From Bugula neritina (Eukaryota > Bryozoa > Gymnolaemata > Cheilostomatida > Bugulidae): a stretch of DNA of 64,000 nucleotides. The notes beneath the pieces were generated by a model. That model ran no database searches and was not told the origin of the DNA. It saw only the letters and a list, made by a program, of their open reading frames with translations. Of this stretch, positions 34,440 to 47,205 are shown one piece after another. The translations under genes were made by a program, and so were the position numbers. How positions within the stretch are numbered: position 1 is the first letter of the stretch; every line of letters begins with the position of its first letter. The stretch is taken from NCBI GenBank assembly GCA_964035545.1, contig OZ037772.1:1823001-1887000 (forward strand), read 5' to 3'.

Positions 34440-37400
34440 TCAAATATCGGAGCTCTTAGTTTTCCTGGTGAAAGATGGATCGGGCAACTTTCCTTCAACA
34501 CTAAAAAGAAATAATAGTACATGAGAATATTATACACTAACCATTAAAATGACAATCAAAAATACCAAATATGAATTATGAAGTTTTGGGAAAATACAAA
34601 CAAGATCAGCCAACATTAAATATGAATTAGCCACCTTTAGGGTCAAAACAATTATCAACAAGCTATGAAGCCCTTTATCAAACTATAAACAATGAACCAA
34701 TGGCTGCCAGGTCTGCTTTCTACATTGAAACAGATTTTTAAGTTTCTGGCAATATGACCAACAAGTTTTGCAGAGTCTGAGATGGTTAGGCCAAGTGTAC
34801 AGAATGGGAAATAGTTGGTGACCAAGACAGCTGCTTTACTCTCAATTGAAAGATGAAGAAAGAAATAGGGGAGGCCTAGAGAGAGGGGGGGGGGAGGCAG
34901 AGAGAGACCTAGCAATATCAAAATTAGCTATACATGCCGAGTCTCTGCCACTTGCTACTGTAGCATTTTAACGATATTGCGTACCATTATAATAATTTAC
35001 TACTATTTTTGTAAAGTTATTTGATGCAAAATTAACAAGTGACTAAAAATAATACATGAAACATAACATGATACATTTACAGCATTGAACTCAAATAATT
35101 CAAAACCTACACTGAATAATTGTTCAACTAACATCACATGAAAATATGTGTCTATTCCTACATATGTTCAGCTGGTTTTAATGCATGGTTGCCTCTTCAG
35201 CATTACATCAGAGAGCAGCATTTTGCGATAGCCTCTGGAATAGTTAATCGGAATTTAAACTTAGTGAACACAAAACAATAGATTACGTACTACAATGGTG
35301 CTCACTACAGATTAGACATCTGCTCAAGTAGATACTGGAGATTTTAGGTTTTTCATAGCATTTAACACCTACCCACACTTTCTGAGCTTCAAATTTGTAC
35401 AACATTATTTTGTTTTCCTCTAGTTTCATAGTTCTTTTGATAGTCTATTAGTGGTTAGCAAACAGACTAAAAAGAAATGATCTTCATTTCCAATGGTCTA
35501 AAATATAATACAAATAGATATAAATTTCATTACAAGGAGCAGCTGTGGCCTAGGGTTTAGAAATCTGGTTTAGTAAGCCAGTAGTCATGGGTTCACTGCC
35601 CAGTAAAAGCCATCTTTGATGTTAAGCATCCACATCCAGTAAAACTGTGCAGGGGAGTAATAAATTATGCTAACTTCTTTTAGCATGCAAATTTACGATT
35701 ATAAAAAGCTTATAAATGAATGCTACATTTTAACAGTGAACAAATAGTAAATGAACAAATGTGTTCGAAAGCATTAAAAACTAATAAAATTAACCCTGCC
35801 ATCCAATACTGCCAAGAACTTTAGACTAGAGAACAAGCGTTTCATGCTTAAAGTTGGAGAATGATGCTGTAAGGTGCTGATGTGTAACAAATAACTGAAG
35901 GTCACGAATACTTTTCCTTGGGGAGTTAGTGGCCACAGCCTGAGTTTAGGAAAATTTTCACTCACTTGAACACGTGTCCATGAGCATAGCTCACAATAAG
36001 GAGAATCACCGTTTCAGTGCGCCCTAGAAAAAAGATAGTGTCAATATATGAAATTGTGAGAAGCAAATTATAACAATAGCTAAATAAGGCAAAAATGTTA
36101 AGAAATTATATGTATACTCTAGAAGTTATCATGTAACAGATAAATGCATAATTGACAACTGATTGAATAAACATAGATGACCAATAATTTCACTTCACTT
36201 AAATATAATATAAAATACTAGCGATTATTTGAAACACAAATGACCCAAATATTTTTTAGAATTTGATTGGACAATTTGAATAATTTACCATTGATTATAG
36301 AGATGACTTTGAGGGTGTAAGCTACAAATTTTTTAACCATTGTATTGTTACACAATTGGCAAGTTGATGGGAGTAGAGACAGCCTTTCACCTAAAACATA
36401 GATTACAAGCTAAAACAGTGTTTTAGCTTAAAACAACACATTATAAATTGTTGGGTATAAAAAATGCAAAATAATAGTAACAACACCTAAAATTGGTGAT
36501 GGCTGGTTAATTAAAATAAAAGTTACTAAAAATTACCTACTAATCAAGAGTTTCCTAGTTCCCATGCCAGTAATTGTATTCCTATGAAGAATTGATCGGA
36601 TTTTGTCCCATTTAACTGAGGTAGCCTCTATATACATTGGTGCTCTTTGAGGCTGTCGGGCATACTGCTCAAGGAGTTCTAACAATTGTTGAACATCTGA
36701 AAACATAAACAGCCTTAAATTGTAGTAAAAAAGTTAGCATATATATAGGTGTCTGACAGTATTTTGAAAGTGAGATAAAGAAGTTGTATGTACAATTCAT
36801 TACATTCTATGAGCCATAAATACATGAATATTATCAGGTGCTTATTGGCTGTAAAAAGCCTAATTTGGACTTAATATTATTTATTCGTGTTTTTACAAGT
36901 TGATTAGGTGGCTAAAATACAAAATTAGGTAGGAAACTTTACGTTCACGCAATAATTTTTCATTTTCGCCATTTACAGTACTACAACATTTAGGATCATT
37001 GTGTGATGGTTATGTTTATCAAAATCTAAAATGAACATATCAAAATTGTGCAGCAAAAATTGTGCCAGTACAAAAACAACATTTATGTATTCACCAGAAC
37101 TTTTCTTTAGAATAGATGTAAAAATAACCTGTCAATTGCTCTGAGGCAGCTTTTTTCAACTCATCACTTATATTTTCAGCTTGGTCTAACAGGTTTGTGA
37201 CAATTCTAAAAGATTGAACAAATTCAATATTGTGTATGGAGAAAACTGATTAAAAACCAAGCTACAAAACTCATCATAGTTAGTATAACATGCACTTACT
37301 TTCTTGACGCCTTTTCAATCATCGTTTTTCAAGTTGCAAATTGTTTCAGTACCATTTTTGATTTTATCTTCCTCGATACCTTTTTCTGCCAAAGCCTCAA

Positions 37401-37443
37401 GTTGGGATAAACAGACTGAATAGCTTTATTCATCGTTATCCAT
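34440..37443 (-). CDS. Small six-exon gene of unknown function, frame interrupted
   Basis: Not recognised. Minus-strand exons 37443-37300, 37205-37129, 36696-36541, 36390-36289, 36023-35966 and 34500-34440 have GT/AG borders and phases that agree at all five junctions, giving about 199 codons ending KTKSSDI. Segments: LSQLEALAEKGIEEDKIKNG, LLDQAENISDELKKAASEQL (helical), DVQQLLELLEQYARQPQRAP, KWDKIRSILHRNTITGMGTR, LSLLPSTCQLCNNTMVKKFV, IINGRTETVILLIVSYAHGH. A CxxC pair and a hydrophobic stretch are visible, with no known domain. Defects are confined to exon 1: TAA at codon 6 after MDNDE, and one surplus A in a run of five (about 37323) that shifts the frame before TMIEKASRK. The good phasing elsewhere argues for a real gene. 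An alternative is a start further upstream with a different first exon. Confidence 0.6.
35537..35665 (+). mobile_element. tRNA-derived SINE, head copy
   Basis: GGAGCAGCTGTGGCCTAGGG and GGGTTCACTGCCC correspond to A- and B-box-like segments, followed by GATGTTAAGCATCCACATCC. It matches the copy at 3893. It lies in the long last intron of the small minus-strand gene. Confidence 0.65.
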
Positions 37444-38160
37444 GGTCTATAAATCATTTTAAACAAATATTTTCAACTTGTTAATGGTTATGCATATATT
37501 TTTATATTTTGAGAATGACCATTATGAACATCTTATTTTCAACTATGACTAGGACACTCATAGTAATAGTGAACCCTAATTATCTATACACCAATATTGT
37601 TCACTACATTCTTAACAGTTAAATACATATAATAATATTCAGAAACATAATATACCCCGTGTTAATTAGCTATATGCAATTTCACCAGCTCCAGGCTAGG
37701 ATCCCAATTCATTGCAAAACTTCTTTTTATTACTATTGCGTCGATTATAAGTGAGTAAATACTTATAGTTATACTCATAGTGTTTTCATCAAGAATGAAC
37801 CTAAATTGTAGTTAGTTAGTCACTCACACTGGGTAACTTTTAAATTTATTGCATTATGATTATAATTATTGGAACAGAAAACAACGAAGTTCCAAATTGA
37901 AAGAGAAAGAATCAGTACTGTAAGTGATTATAACTAAATATAAGTTAACGGACTGAGACTACCATTAGATTTTTCTTAGTAAACAAACGCATAATCAATT
38001 AATAATGAAATATAACTTGATACCAACTCATAGTCATAGGGCGTAGTGATAGTCATAAAAATTATCTATTACAGCATTAGATTAGACTTACTCTTACTAC
38101 CTACTGGTAATACTAATTGAGTAATCAGTAATAGTAATAACTAACTATTAAGGTATTAGA
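37444..38160. other. 5' flank of the small minus-strand gene
   Basis: Would hold that gene's promoter. No recognisable element. AT-rich with scattered AGTAAT/ACTCAT simple repeats. Confidence 0.3.
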
Positions 38161-39660
38161 CATCAGAACTACTAGTAGGTCTACTAGTACTACTACTAGT
38201 AACTAGAGTACTACTACTACTACTAGTACTACTGTACTACTACTACTACTACTAGTACTACTACGTCTACTGTACTAGTAGTAATAATAATTTATATCAA
38301 AAATGAGCACATTGTTTTACTAATAATATTATCAACCTAATAGCAATAGTACCAACCTGATTCGTAATGGGTTTTCTTGAAGAATGGAACTAGATTGTAA
38401 TTACTAACATGTGTATACTGTACATACTAAATTAGTCTCTAATAATATATTATTATGAAACTTATGATTATCGCCCCATTTGCGGAGCAGTTAGGCCGAA
38501 TTTATTATGAACACAAGAGGCGAGTAAGCTTGCGCAGATAAATTACTGGCCACTATGATAGACTAGACCTGTTTTGACCGAATATCGGTTTTACTTGAAC
38601 CTCGCCCCAAGGTCCAATGCCTAATCGGAGTCCGCTGCTCCTTTGATCAAATGACCCAAAGATCCAATTTAAATTAGGAATACCATAGGCGTACTCAAAC
38701 TTATAGGCTAGGGCATATGCATGGTTATTATTGAAAAATAGATTAATAATTATTAGTAATACTACTACTAATAGTAATACTAATACGAATGCACTAATGG
38801 TAATAGTTATAATGTCACGATTAGACATTACATTTGCTCTTACTCTTAGTTAATGTTATACTTATAATAATAATAATCATATTTATAAATATGAATATCA
38901 CTCTCTCTCTGACTCTCACTCTAAGTCTAAGTCTATCAGTATCACTATCAGTATCACTGCCAGTATAGCTATAACTATTACTATAAGTATCACTCAATCA
39001 GTTTCATTATGACTATGATAAAATCATAAAATGATAAATAATTCACTGATAGTCATAGTGATAACAGTTACTGATTAGAGTGATATTAAATTAGTAATCA
39101 GCATAAATGTGGGTATAACTATCACTGTAGTACTCTTAATCATAATCATAATGATTATGATAATCATAATGGTAGTGATATGAGTATCACTATCAGTATG
39201 GGACCAACTAATACTAATAGTAATACTGTAAAGTGTAATACTAATACTAATAGTGATAGTATCAAATCGAAATTGATCAATAGTAAATATAGTTATACTT
39301 AAACTTAAAGACTTATACTTATAGTAGTAATACTAATAGTAATAGTTATGCTTATAGTATTAGAACCTTATACTATGTCTATAGTCTATGACGGTATGAC
39401 ATACCCATAAATGGTGATGTCTAAGTCCTACTTTAAAGTAGCAGTTAAACTTAAAGTTTGATATTCTACTCTGTATAACTGAGACTGAGTATCATACACC
39501 TTACATGTCATGCTGAGTATCATTATGATTATCACTTTAGGTTTATGAGTATCACTTTCAGTAAGATACTCATACTGTGACTATGAGTTATACTTATAGT
39601 CATACCCCGATACCCATACTTCTACTACTAGTGATCTACTCCTACTCCTAGTTCTACGGG
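38161..39660. repeat. Cryptic simple-sequence tract with a less AT-rich island
   Basis: Interleaved TACTAG, AGTAAT, ATCAGT and ATGATA units dominate. 38470-38710 stands out as less AT-rich and unique. On the minus strand it reads as the C-terminal half of a 91-codon frame (NLNWIFGSFDQRSSGLRLGI, then GPWGEVQVKPIFGQ). I do not recognise it, and the N-terminal half is repeat-derived. Confidence 0.6.
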
Positions 39661-40177
39661 CAAGGCTACTCACTCATATTCATAGTCATAGTAATTGATA
39701 GTGGTGTAACCTAAACTAATACAATAACCAATGCCAAAAGACAAGGTAAAGCTAAAATTAAAAGTAGAAACCTAAGGGTCATAAATCATATATGTAATGG
39801 TGTTTTAGTTTATGTTTGTTTATGCTCATTTTATGTTTATGCTACCAAGTACCAACTCATCAGTCACTTAGTTTTATAGTGATAATTATACTTATACTTA
39901 TAGCCTACGCCCTATAGCTTATTTAATTTTGACTCTACCTTGCCCTTTGGCATTGATTTAGTTTTGATTAAATTGTTATATTTAATGTTTTTCATGAACT
40001 TTATGAAGTTTTATTGATAAGTTATCATATAGTAATACTAATAGTAATAGTGATAATTGTATCATAATGATGATATTGATATATAAAATATTATGACCAT
40101 CAATGTATCACTGTGAATGTAATAATTTTTATATAAGTAAATTAATTTACTATTAAATAAAACTTGTGCAAGTTTAT

Positions 40178-40302
40178 AGTTGGCATCCCTGTGAGAAACC
40201 CCTGATGGGAAAGGTTTTTTTGTTAAATGGGGCTAAGGAATTATTTATTTGGAGCATAGGAGCAATTATGACTGGATGCTTTTCCTAACAAATGGCAGTA
40301 AT
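40178..40302 (-). mobile_element. tRNA-derived SINE, tail copy
   Basis: The reverse complement contains TTAGGAAAAGCATCCAGTCA and TAATTGCTCCTATGC, then a CCCATCAGGGGTTTCTCACA stretch, aligning with 3970-4095. The tRNA-like head is missing, so it is 5'-truncated. Confidence 0.65.
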
Positions 40303-42317
40303 GAAAAATTGAATATGATTGTTATCTAATCATTATGTGAGGTTAACCTTTATGTTAGGAATCTCAATAGCACGAGCATACAATTCAATCATCGCCATGT
40401 TGGCTGTGATTTTCTTAATCATACTTATTAAGTTTGCAGTTTTTGATATTTGATGGATATAGTATTCATAATAATAGTCACTTAAATTTGATGGTAATAT
40501 TGATCAATAAATTTCAAGTACACTGACTAAATCTAATGACTACTGGTAATGAAACTAACGACACTCAAACTGATTTGCCTCAAGACTGAACTATGTTTTC
40601 TAAGTGATGACAGACTAAGATTAAGTTTAATAATAGGGCAGTAGTACATTTAACTAGAAGTATAAGCTAAAGTATACAACCATAAGTGAGTAACCATGAT
40701 GTTATCTCGACCAACGCAATCTCAATACTAATACCTGATTTATTGAGAATGTTACTATATATTTGAGTATGAGTATGTAACTGTATCAATATGATGAAAC
40801 TTATACAGTTATGCACATAGTGCTAGTGAAAGTATCTCAAACCGTTGCAAAATCCAACTTTATTCAAAACTTTGCTACAAATACTTGAGTTTTAATTTTA
40901 AGGTTGATCATAAAGGGTTAAAATTATTGTGAATAAATTTATTTTAACTGTTCATTTTGCTTCAAAATTATCTTTTAATTCAATGAAGTTTTAATGAATA
41001 TTAATTTATTTATATTTCAACAAGTCACTGTTTTAATTAATATAGGTATAAGTTTAGGTATCTAATAACTTTAACCATCATTACATTCATCATTTTTAAT
41101 TTTTATGCCAATTGCTAAATTATAATACCCATACTGATATCACCACTATTGAATTATTTTTCTCATTCACCTATGTTTGTAATACGGTTATTGCTTGTTA
41201 GTTAGTAGCATATATAACAACTATAGTAATAGCTATAACTACAAGCATATTTAATATGCTAAGGTATATTGAGAGATTGTCATAAATATCTCAGTGATCA
41301 TATGCATGACACCCTTAGCATTCATGTCTTGAACATCTAGCCATGGATCCCTTTATATTGTTTTCAGTGTTGAATGCCCATCCTGCATGAATGCTTTGCC
41401 TTCATTTGGGAGGTGGTAAATTGATTGGATTTTATGTAAAATTCCTTAAGCTCTTGTTTCAGGACATCCTCAAACCTTAGATATAAGTTCTTCTAGCTGG
41501 ATGAGTTCCTTTTGATATTAATGCATGCAATCGAGTGCGGTGGATGAGATACTTTGGCATGTTGACCAGCCCAGTGAAGACAGAAGAAATTCAGTTTTGA
41601 CGATGGAGAATCCGGGTCTGTGATTTCAAATACATCTTCATTTACCATTTTATCTTCCCAGATTTTACTCAACATGCATTTTAAACTCCAGGTATGAAAA
41701 GTGCTGAGCTTTGATTCTTGCAGTCCACATGTTGCCCATTTTTTTCATCCACAAGGAAGAATGCTGAGAACACAAAATGCGTAGACTTTTCTATTGGCGT
41801 GAATATTAGGGTGTTTGTCCATATTTGCTAGTTCACAAAGCGGAATTATTTTGGTATTTGTCATATCCTGCAGAGCCCATTTAAATGTTTGAGCAGAAAA
41901 AGTAAAAATAAATATTTTGCAGTGTGTTTACTGTTTTGATGATGGTTTTAGGGAAACATCTAGATTTACCATTCATGTACTTGTGACAGGCCTGTGTTTC
42001 AGCGATTATAGGAGAGTATAATTTTTCTTTAATAGAAATTGAGTCATGCAAGGGAAGCTGGTTTCCTTACTTTATTAAGCAAAATTTGCTATCACAACAA
42101 CAGAAGTGTTGCTAGCCTTGATTTGGAAACATTTTATATTTATAACTCTGAAGCTTATTTTGAGACATTTGGCTGCTTGTTGGATAGATTGCATAGCATC
42201 TTTACTTGCACTAATACTTAGAAGCATTTACTTGGTTTTCCTATAGTTTTATTTTGAATGTTTTTATGATATATTGCAGAACTGTGGGTTCATTCTACTT
42301 GTAAGTATATTCCATAG
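40303..42317. other. Gene-free stretch
   Basis: AT-rich. Short frames near 41493-41675 and 42039-42221 have no recognisable motif or splice context. Confidence 0.35.
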
Positions 42318-44179
42318 GTCTAACTCAAACCCTGTGAATTTTCAAGTTACTATGGCAAGCTATGATGAAAGAAATGCTAAACTGGACAGGTAATAGAAAA
42401 GAAAGTCCGATAATTTTTTTAATTGCAATTTAAATTACTTAGCTTGCATTACTCAGCAGTATGGTAGCAGTGGTAGAACCAGCAGCAGTAGTAGATCATA
42501 GTATAGTAGTATTGATAAAATGATTGATAGATTAGAACTGTAATTTTGAATATTAAAAATATGACAATGCCACTGTGCGCCATAAATTTCTTGTTGGCCA
42601 TTAAAATCAGCCATTAAATCAGTTTTCTTTTGGCTAGAACAAGCACTGCTGCCTGGACATAGTAATATATTATATGTATGGACTGTATGTTAATTATATG
42701 TAGAGGAATTATTTTTGCTAGCTTTATTAAAAAACCCTGCTTGTTTCTCATATTATTGTATTGTCAGTTTCAGCAATTTCAGGCCAGATAAATTTAAATT
42801 ATACCTTGCAAATTTTAGGCCTGTTCCAGTCTACCTGTCAACACATTTGTTTGATCTAATCTAATTATGATGGCCTTCCAAGCAATGTAGTTAGCAAAAG
42901 TGAGAGAACTAATATTGCTTTTTCAGCCTATATTATGTTTAAAACCAGTAAAATAATAGAAATCATGAAACTAGTAATAGGCAATCCTATAATGCTGTTT
43001 AATAAACTTATTTGCGCTGTTACTTTAGTGATTTCGACGCTGTTTTATAAATTATTAGCAATCTTTCAAAGATGAATAAATATACATTTTCTTTTAGTAT
43101 GTCACCAATTGGAATATTTTGACCTGTATACCTATCTAGTGGAGATGTTAATTTGTAAACATATTGGTTTTGCCAAGATTATTGATTAAAGCAGTTGCTG
43201 AAAGCCAAAATAAAATGCTAACCAAAGTTCATATCTAGTGGGCTACAATTTGCCAACTTCTATAAAGCATATAATAGCTAGTAATTGTTTCTATGCTGTA
43301 CCACTTGACGGTCTGTTCTCTTTTACCTTACTCTATATTATGCTGTATAAATTCTAGCACACTTATCTGGTTTTTAATCATTTCTTGCACCATATGCCAA
43401 TAATTTTTACATAGATGCATACAATCGGACAGCTGGATGGCCTGGCCATTGTGGAGAAGCATCATAACCACCTGCTTGGTGTTGGAGCTGAGTGCATATC
43501 AAGGTGGGTAGCACAACTTCTTAGTTCATAAGTAGCAGCCTAGTTTTTTAAAAGGTTTGACTATATTAAAATATAAACATTTTGTTATTGCACTAATACA
43601 ATGATAAAATGAGCAAACAGTTTCCAATATAACTTGCTGCTGGTAAGATTTACAGTACTTGTAGTAGAAACAATATTAGTAGTGGTGGTGGCGGCAGTAG
43701 TGGTAAAAGTAGTAGTAGCAGCAGTACTGGTAGTAGTAGCAGTAGTAGTACTAGTTAGTAGTAGTAGTAGTAGTAGTAGAAGTAGTAGCAGCAGCAGCAG
43801 TAGCAGTAGTAGCAGCAGTAGTAGTAGCAGTAGTAGAAGTAGTAGTAGCAGTAGTAGTAGTAGCAGTAGTAGTAGCAGTAGTAGAAGTAGTAGCAGCAGC
43901 AGTAGCAGTAGTAGTAGCAGTAGTAGAAGTAGTAGCAGCAGCAGCAGCAGCAGCAGTAGCAGTAGTAGCAGCAGTAGTAGTAGTAGTAGCAGTAGTAGAA
44001 GTAGTAGTAGCAGTAGTAGTAGTAGCAGTAGTAGTAGCAGTAGTAGAAGTAGTAGCAGCAGCAGTAGCAGTAGTAGTAGCAGTAGTAGAAGTAGTAGCAG
44101 CAGCAGTAGCAGCAGTAGTAGTAGTAGTAGTAGTAGTAGCAGTAGTAGTAGTAGTAGTAGTAGCAGTAGTAGCAGTAGC

Positions 44180-44231
<52 letters not shown>

Positions 44232-44724
44232 TAGTAGCAGTAGTATAGTAGTAGAAGTAATAATAATAAAATAATAACATTATTAGTAGTAGTGGTGAAG
44301 TTGCTTTTGATTCTGACGTTAGTACTGTTAGTGGTAGAGATGGTGTTGGTAGAAATAGGATTAGTGGTTGTGCACTCATAGTTAAAGGCATAAAGCATAA
44401 ACCAGAATTGAATACATATATAACATAGATATGATATGACTCCTTATTTATATTGATTTACTATCTTGCATGAACATGGCATTTTCGCTATCAACATTAG
44501 TGTTTGTATTATACACTTTCACTAAACAAGCTTGTTAAATTTATAAAAAATTATGTAGGTGATGACTTTTGCATATCTGTGTTTAATTTTAAAAATATCA
44601 TGTTGCATAATTATTTTTTAGGTGTCTGGTGAGCGGACGACTTCATTTTCGGCTGCTTCATGGCACTTTTATTTTCGGAAAAGATGTAACCACTTGTAAA
44701 ATCAGTTTTTTTATGGTGAACTAA
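42318..44724 (+). CDS. Candidate exons of an unknown gene
   Basis: Tentative. 43415-43503 has a clean AG acceptor and GT donor and reads MHTIGQLDGLAIVEKHHNHL then LGVGAECIS. It joins in phase with 44622-44724 (CLVSGRLHFRLLHGTFIFGK, DVTTCKISFFMVN, stop). A possible earlier exon, 42318-42389 (NFQVTMASYDERNAKLDR), does not join it in phase. The intron between the two later exons contains the 580-bp AGT/AGC tract. No family recognised. Confidence 0.35.
43678..44262. repeat. Large AGT/AGC trinucleotide tract
   Basis: About 190 triplets of AGT and AGC with regularly spaced AGA interruptions. Blocks such as GTAGCAGTAGTAGAAGTAGT recur, so it expanded as a higher-order unit. Long poly-Ser, poly-Leu and poly-Thr frames on both strands are products of the repeat. 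Confidence 0.95.
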
Positions 44725-45395
44725 ACAATATAATGTTTAACGAAATTCTTTTTTGGTTAAAAATAAAGGTATACTGTCTTTGGCTTTCTGTTATTTCTAT
44801 ATTGTGTTCTTCTGTTGCTATGTGTAATTGATGAGATGACTCCAAACTCTTGCACATCCGCCACAATAAAGTAGATAATTTTGCTATGTGCATCAAGATT
44901 TTGTTATAAGTAGATATAGTTTTGCAATGATAGTGTTGATGCTGCAGCAGGTAACATTCTAGTAGGATAAACCAAACAGAATTTAAGCTAAAACATTCTA
45001 AAAAAATACAGGATTGCTTGAGCCACCTTACCTTTGCTTTTTTCTAGGCAAAAGTTGTTAGCTAAATAATAAAAAGACAAATTAATGATTTCTGTGAGAG
45101 TTGTCTACTACAAAAATTACGTAGCAGATCATCATTAGTAACCATAACAACACGTACATGTTTACAGCACTCATGTGCTCTCTTTGTTCTGATTCGTCAA
45201 CAGTAGCGCCCTAGACAGTCGATGTTATCGCACGAAAATATATTGTTTATTGCGGCTAATATCGCGAAATGGCAAAATGAGGATCGACCCTGACAGTCGT
45301 AAAAGCCGTGTGATGCACTGCTGCCATCTTGGAGTCAAAACTTTTCCTTTTCTCGCGTGGGGTAGTTGTGCCTGCATCTCCACAGGAAAAAGCAG
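44725..45395. other. Spacer with a CG-containing, promoter-like end
   Basis: 45195-45370 contains several CG dinucleotides in an otherwise CG-poor region and CTGCCATCTTGG, which on the minus strand is CCAAGATGGCAG, close to the YY1-type motif found near many animal promoters. No transcript start can be assigned. Confidence 0.35.
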
Positions 45396-45572
45396 TATTA
45401 ACATTACTGGCTCCACCCACATTACTGGCTCTACCCACATTACCGGCTCCATCCACATTACTGGCTCCACCCATCTTACTGGCTCCACCCACCTTACTGG
45501 ATTCACCCACATTACTGGCTCCACCCACCTTACTGGGTTCACCCACATTACTGGCTCCACCTACATTGCTAT
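45396..45572. repeat. 18-bp minisatellite
   Basis: About ten copies of ATTACTGGCTCCACCCAC. Eighteen bases is a whole number of codons, so all frames stay open and several chance ORFs arise. Confidence 0.9.
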
Positions 45573-46634
45573 CACCTGAAACAATAATTTATAATATATA
45601 ACACAAAAACAATTTTATTAAGAACTTATTGATGTTATTGATGTTGAGTTCTACTCTGTACTTCTCCTTCAGCTGTTCATCACATCTCAACAGTACAATA
45701 GATCAATAATTTAAAGATTAAAATTTAATTTAATAAATAATTTTAAACGCTATATCACTGAATAATACATAGCTTGAAAATGAAACTACAACACAATAAT
45801 TTTTAGCTATGTGTCAAAGTTCTATGAAATAAGTTATATATAAGCAGCAGAATTAGTCAATCTATAAACCTGAGTCTCTGTATAACTTGGTTTTCTCTTC
45901 ACTTTATTGTAATGGTACACAAATAGGAAGCATATTGTAAATTGATCTCAAAATGTTGTTAGGGTTCGCATTTGAAATAATAACTTTAGCCGAAAACCCT
46001 GTCAAGAAAAAAGCTTTTTCTAGTAGGTGCAGCAGTACACAAGTTTTATCAGTACCAAGTTGCGTGTACACCTCTACTGAAAAAACATTTTTTCTTTAGG
46101 TAATCTGAAAACCCAACTTAGGCTATGTGGAGACAACTTTTGTTTATTTGAATTTATGACATGGTTACTTGAGAAAGACATTCTTTCAACTTTTTAGGAG
46201 TACTTTGATGAAATTTGTCTAAATTACACAAAAATTCTGCTGACTTTTATATAATGGTAAGACAACAATTTGACTGGTACTTCCTATCAGCTACAAGAGT
46301 TTGGACTTCATCAGCCATGTTGATGGCGGACTTGTGTTCTTGTAATACAGAAGGCAGTATATCAGCTCAACTAACCAATGACTTGCAGCACAGAGCAGGC
46401 TAAGACTGTAGGCATTGTCAAAGCTTTTAGTGAAATGTTCTTGATGAAAGCTTTTGGCAATAGCTTTCTGGCTGTTAACTTTTTGTTGAGTTGTCATCCT
46501 GCATCTGTGCATCTACACCATTCAGCATTCTCACTCACATTAACAATTATTTTGCACCTTCTAATTAAAGGAAAAGGAATAGAGAAATAAGTAGTACAGC
46601 CAACTAAGTCTGCCTCAATTCTGTCTTTACTAAA
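45573..46634. other. Gene-free stretch
   Basis: No credible exon. Short ORFs near 46215-46590 overlap on both strands and lack coding signals. Confidence 0.35.
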
Positions 46635-47036
46635 ACCTGATTGCATACAGTGTAAGTATACTGTGTAGGTATACAGTGTAAGTATACTGTGTAGGTATAT
46701 AGTGTAAGTATACTGCGTAGGTATATAGTGTAAGTATACTGTGTAGGTATACAGTGTAAGTATACTGTGTAGGTATATAGTGTAAGTATACTGCGTAGGT
46801 ATATAGTGTAAGTATACTGTGTAGGTATACAGTGTAAGTATACTGTGTAGGTATATAGTGTAAGTATACTGCGTAGGTATATAGTGTAAGTATACTGTGT
46901 AGGTACACAGTGTAAGTATACTGTGTAGGTATATAGTGTAAGTGTACTGTGTAGGTACACAGTGTAAGTATGTAGTGTAGGTATGTAGTGTAAGTATACT
47001 GTGTATGTAAACAGTGTAAGTATGTAGTATGTAGTA
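46635..47036. repeat. 26-bp minisatellite upstream of CLASP exons
   Basis: About 15 copies built on GTAAGTATACTGTGTAGGTA plus TACAGT, with alternating ACAG/ATAG and TGTG/TGCG variants that recur as a three-unit (78-bp) block. Confidence 0.9.
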
Positions 47037-47205
47037 TGATACTGCTATTCTAGTAAACTGAATGGTGAAAACGTGACTAGGGAAAGAGACAGCACGTCAC
47101 AAGACCGCTGTATACAGGTGTCCTTGCCGAAGTGACTCCCCTCTCAACTACCGCATAGCATATAAACCCACAAATTACTCTACACCACCATCTTCTGTCC
47201 TACAG

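Noticed and set aside
43585-44398. Long poly-Leu, poly-Ser and poly-Thr ORFs
   Set aside because: They are the three readings of one AGT/AGC array on both strands. No splice sites or non-repeat coding part.
45225-45601. Four overlapping repeat-protein ORFs (TGSTHI, EPVMWV and similar)
   Set aside because: The 18-bp repeat keeps every frame open. No start context, splice site or non-repeat domain supports a protein.
46604-46960. Minus-strand Tyr/Leu/Thr repeat ORFs
   Set aside because: The 26-bp minisatellite gives a 78-bp (three-unit) open period by chance.
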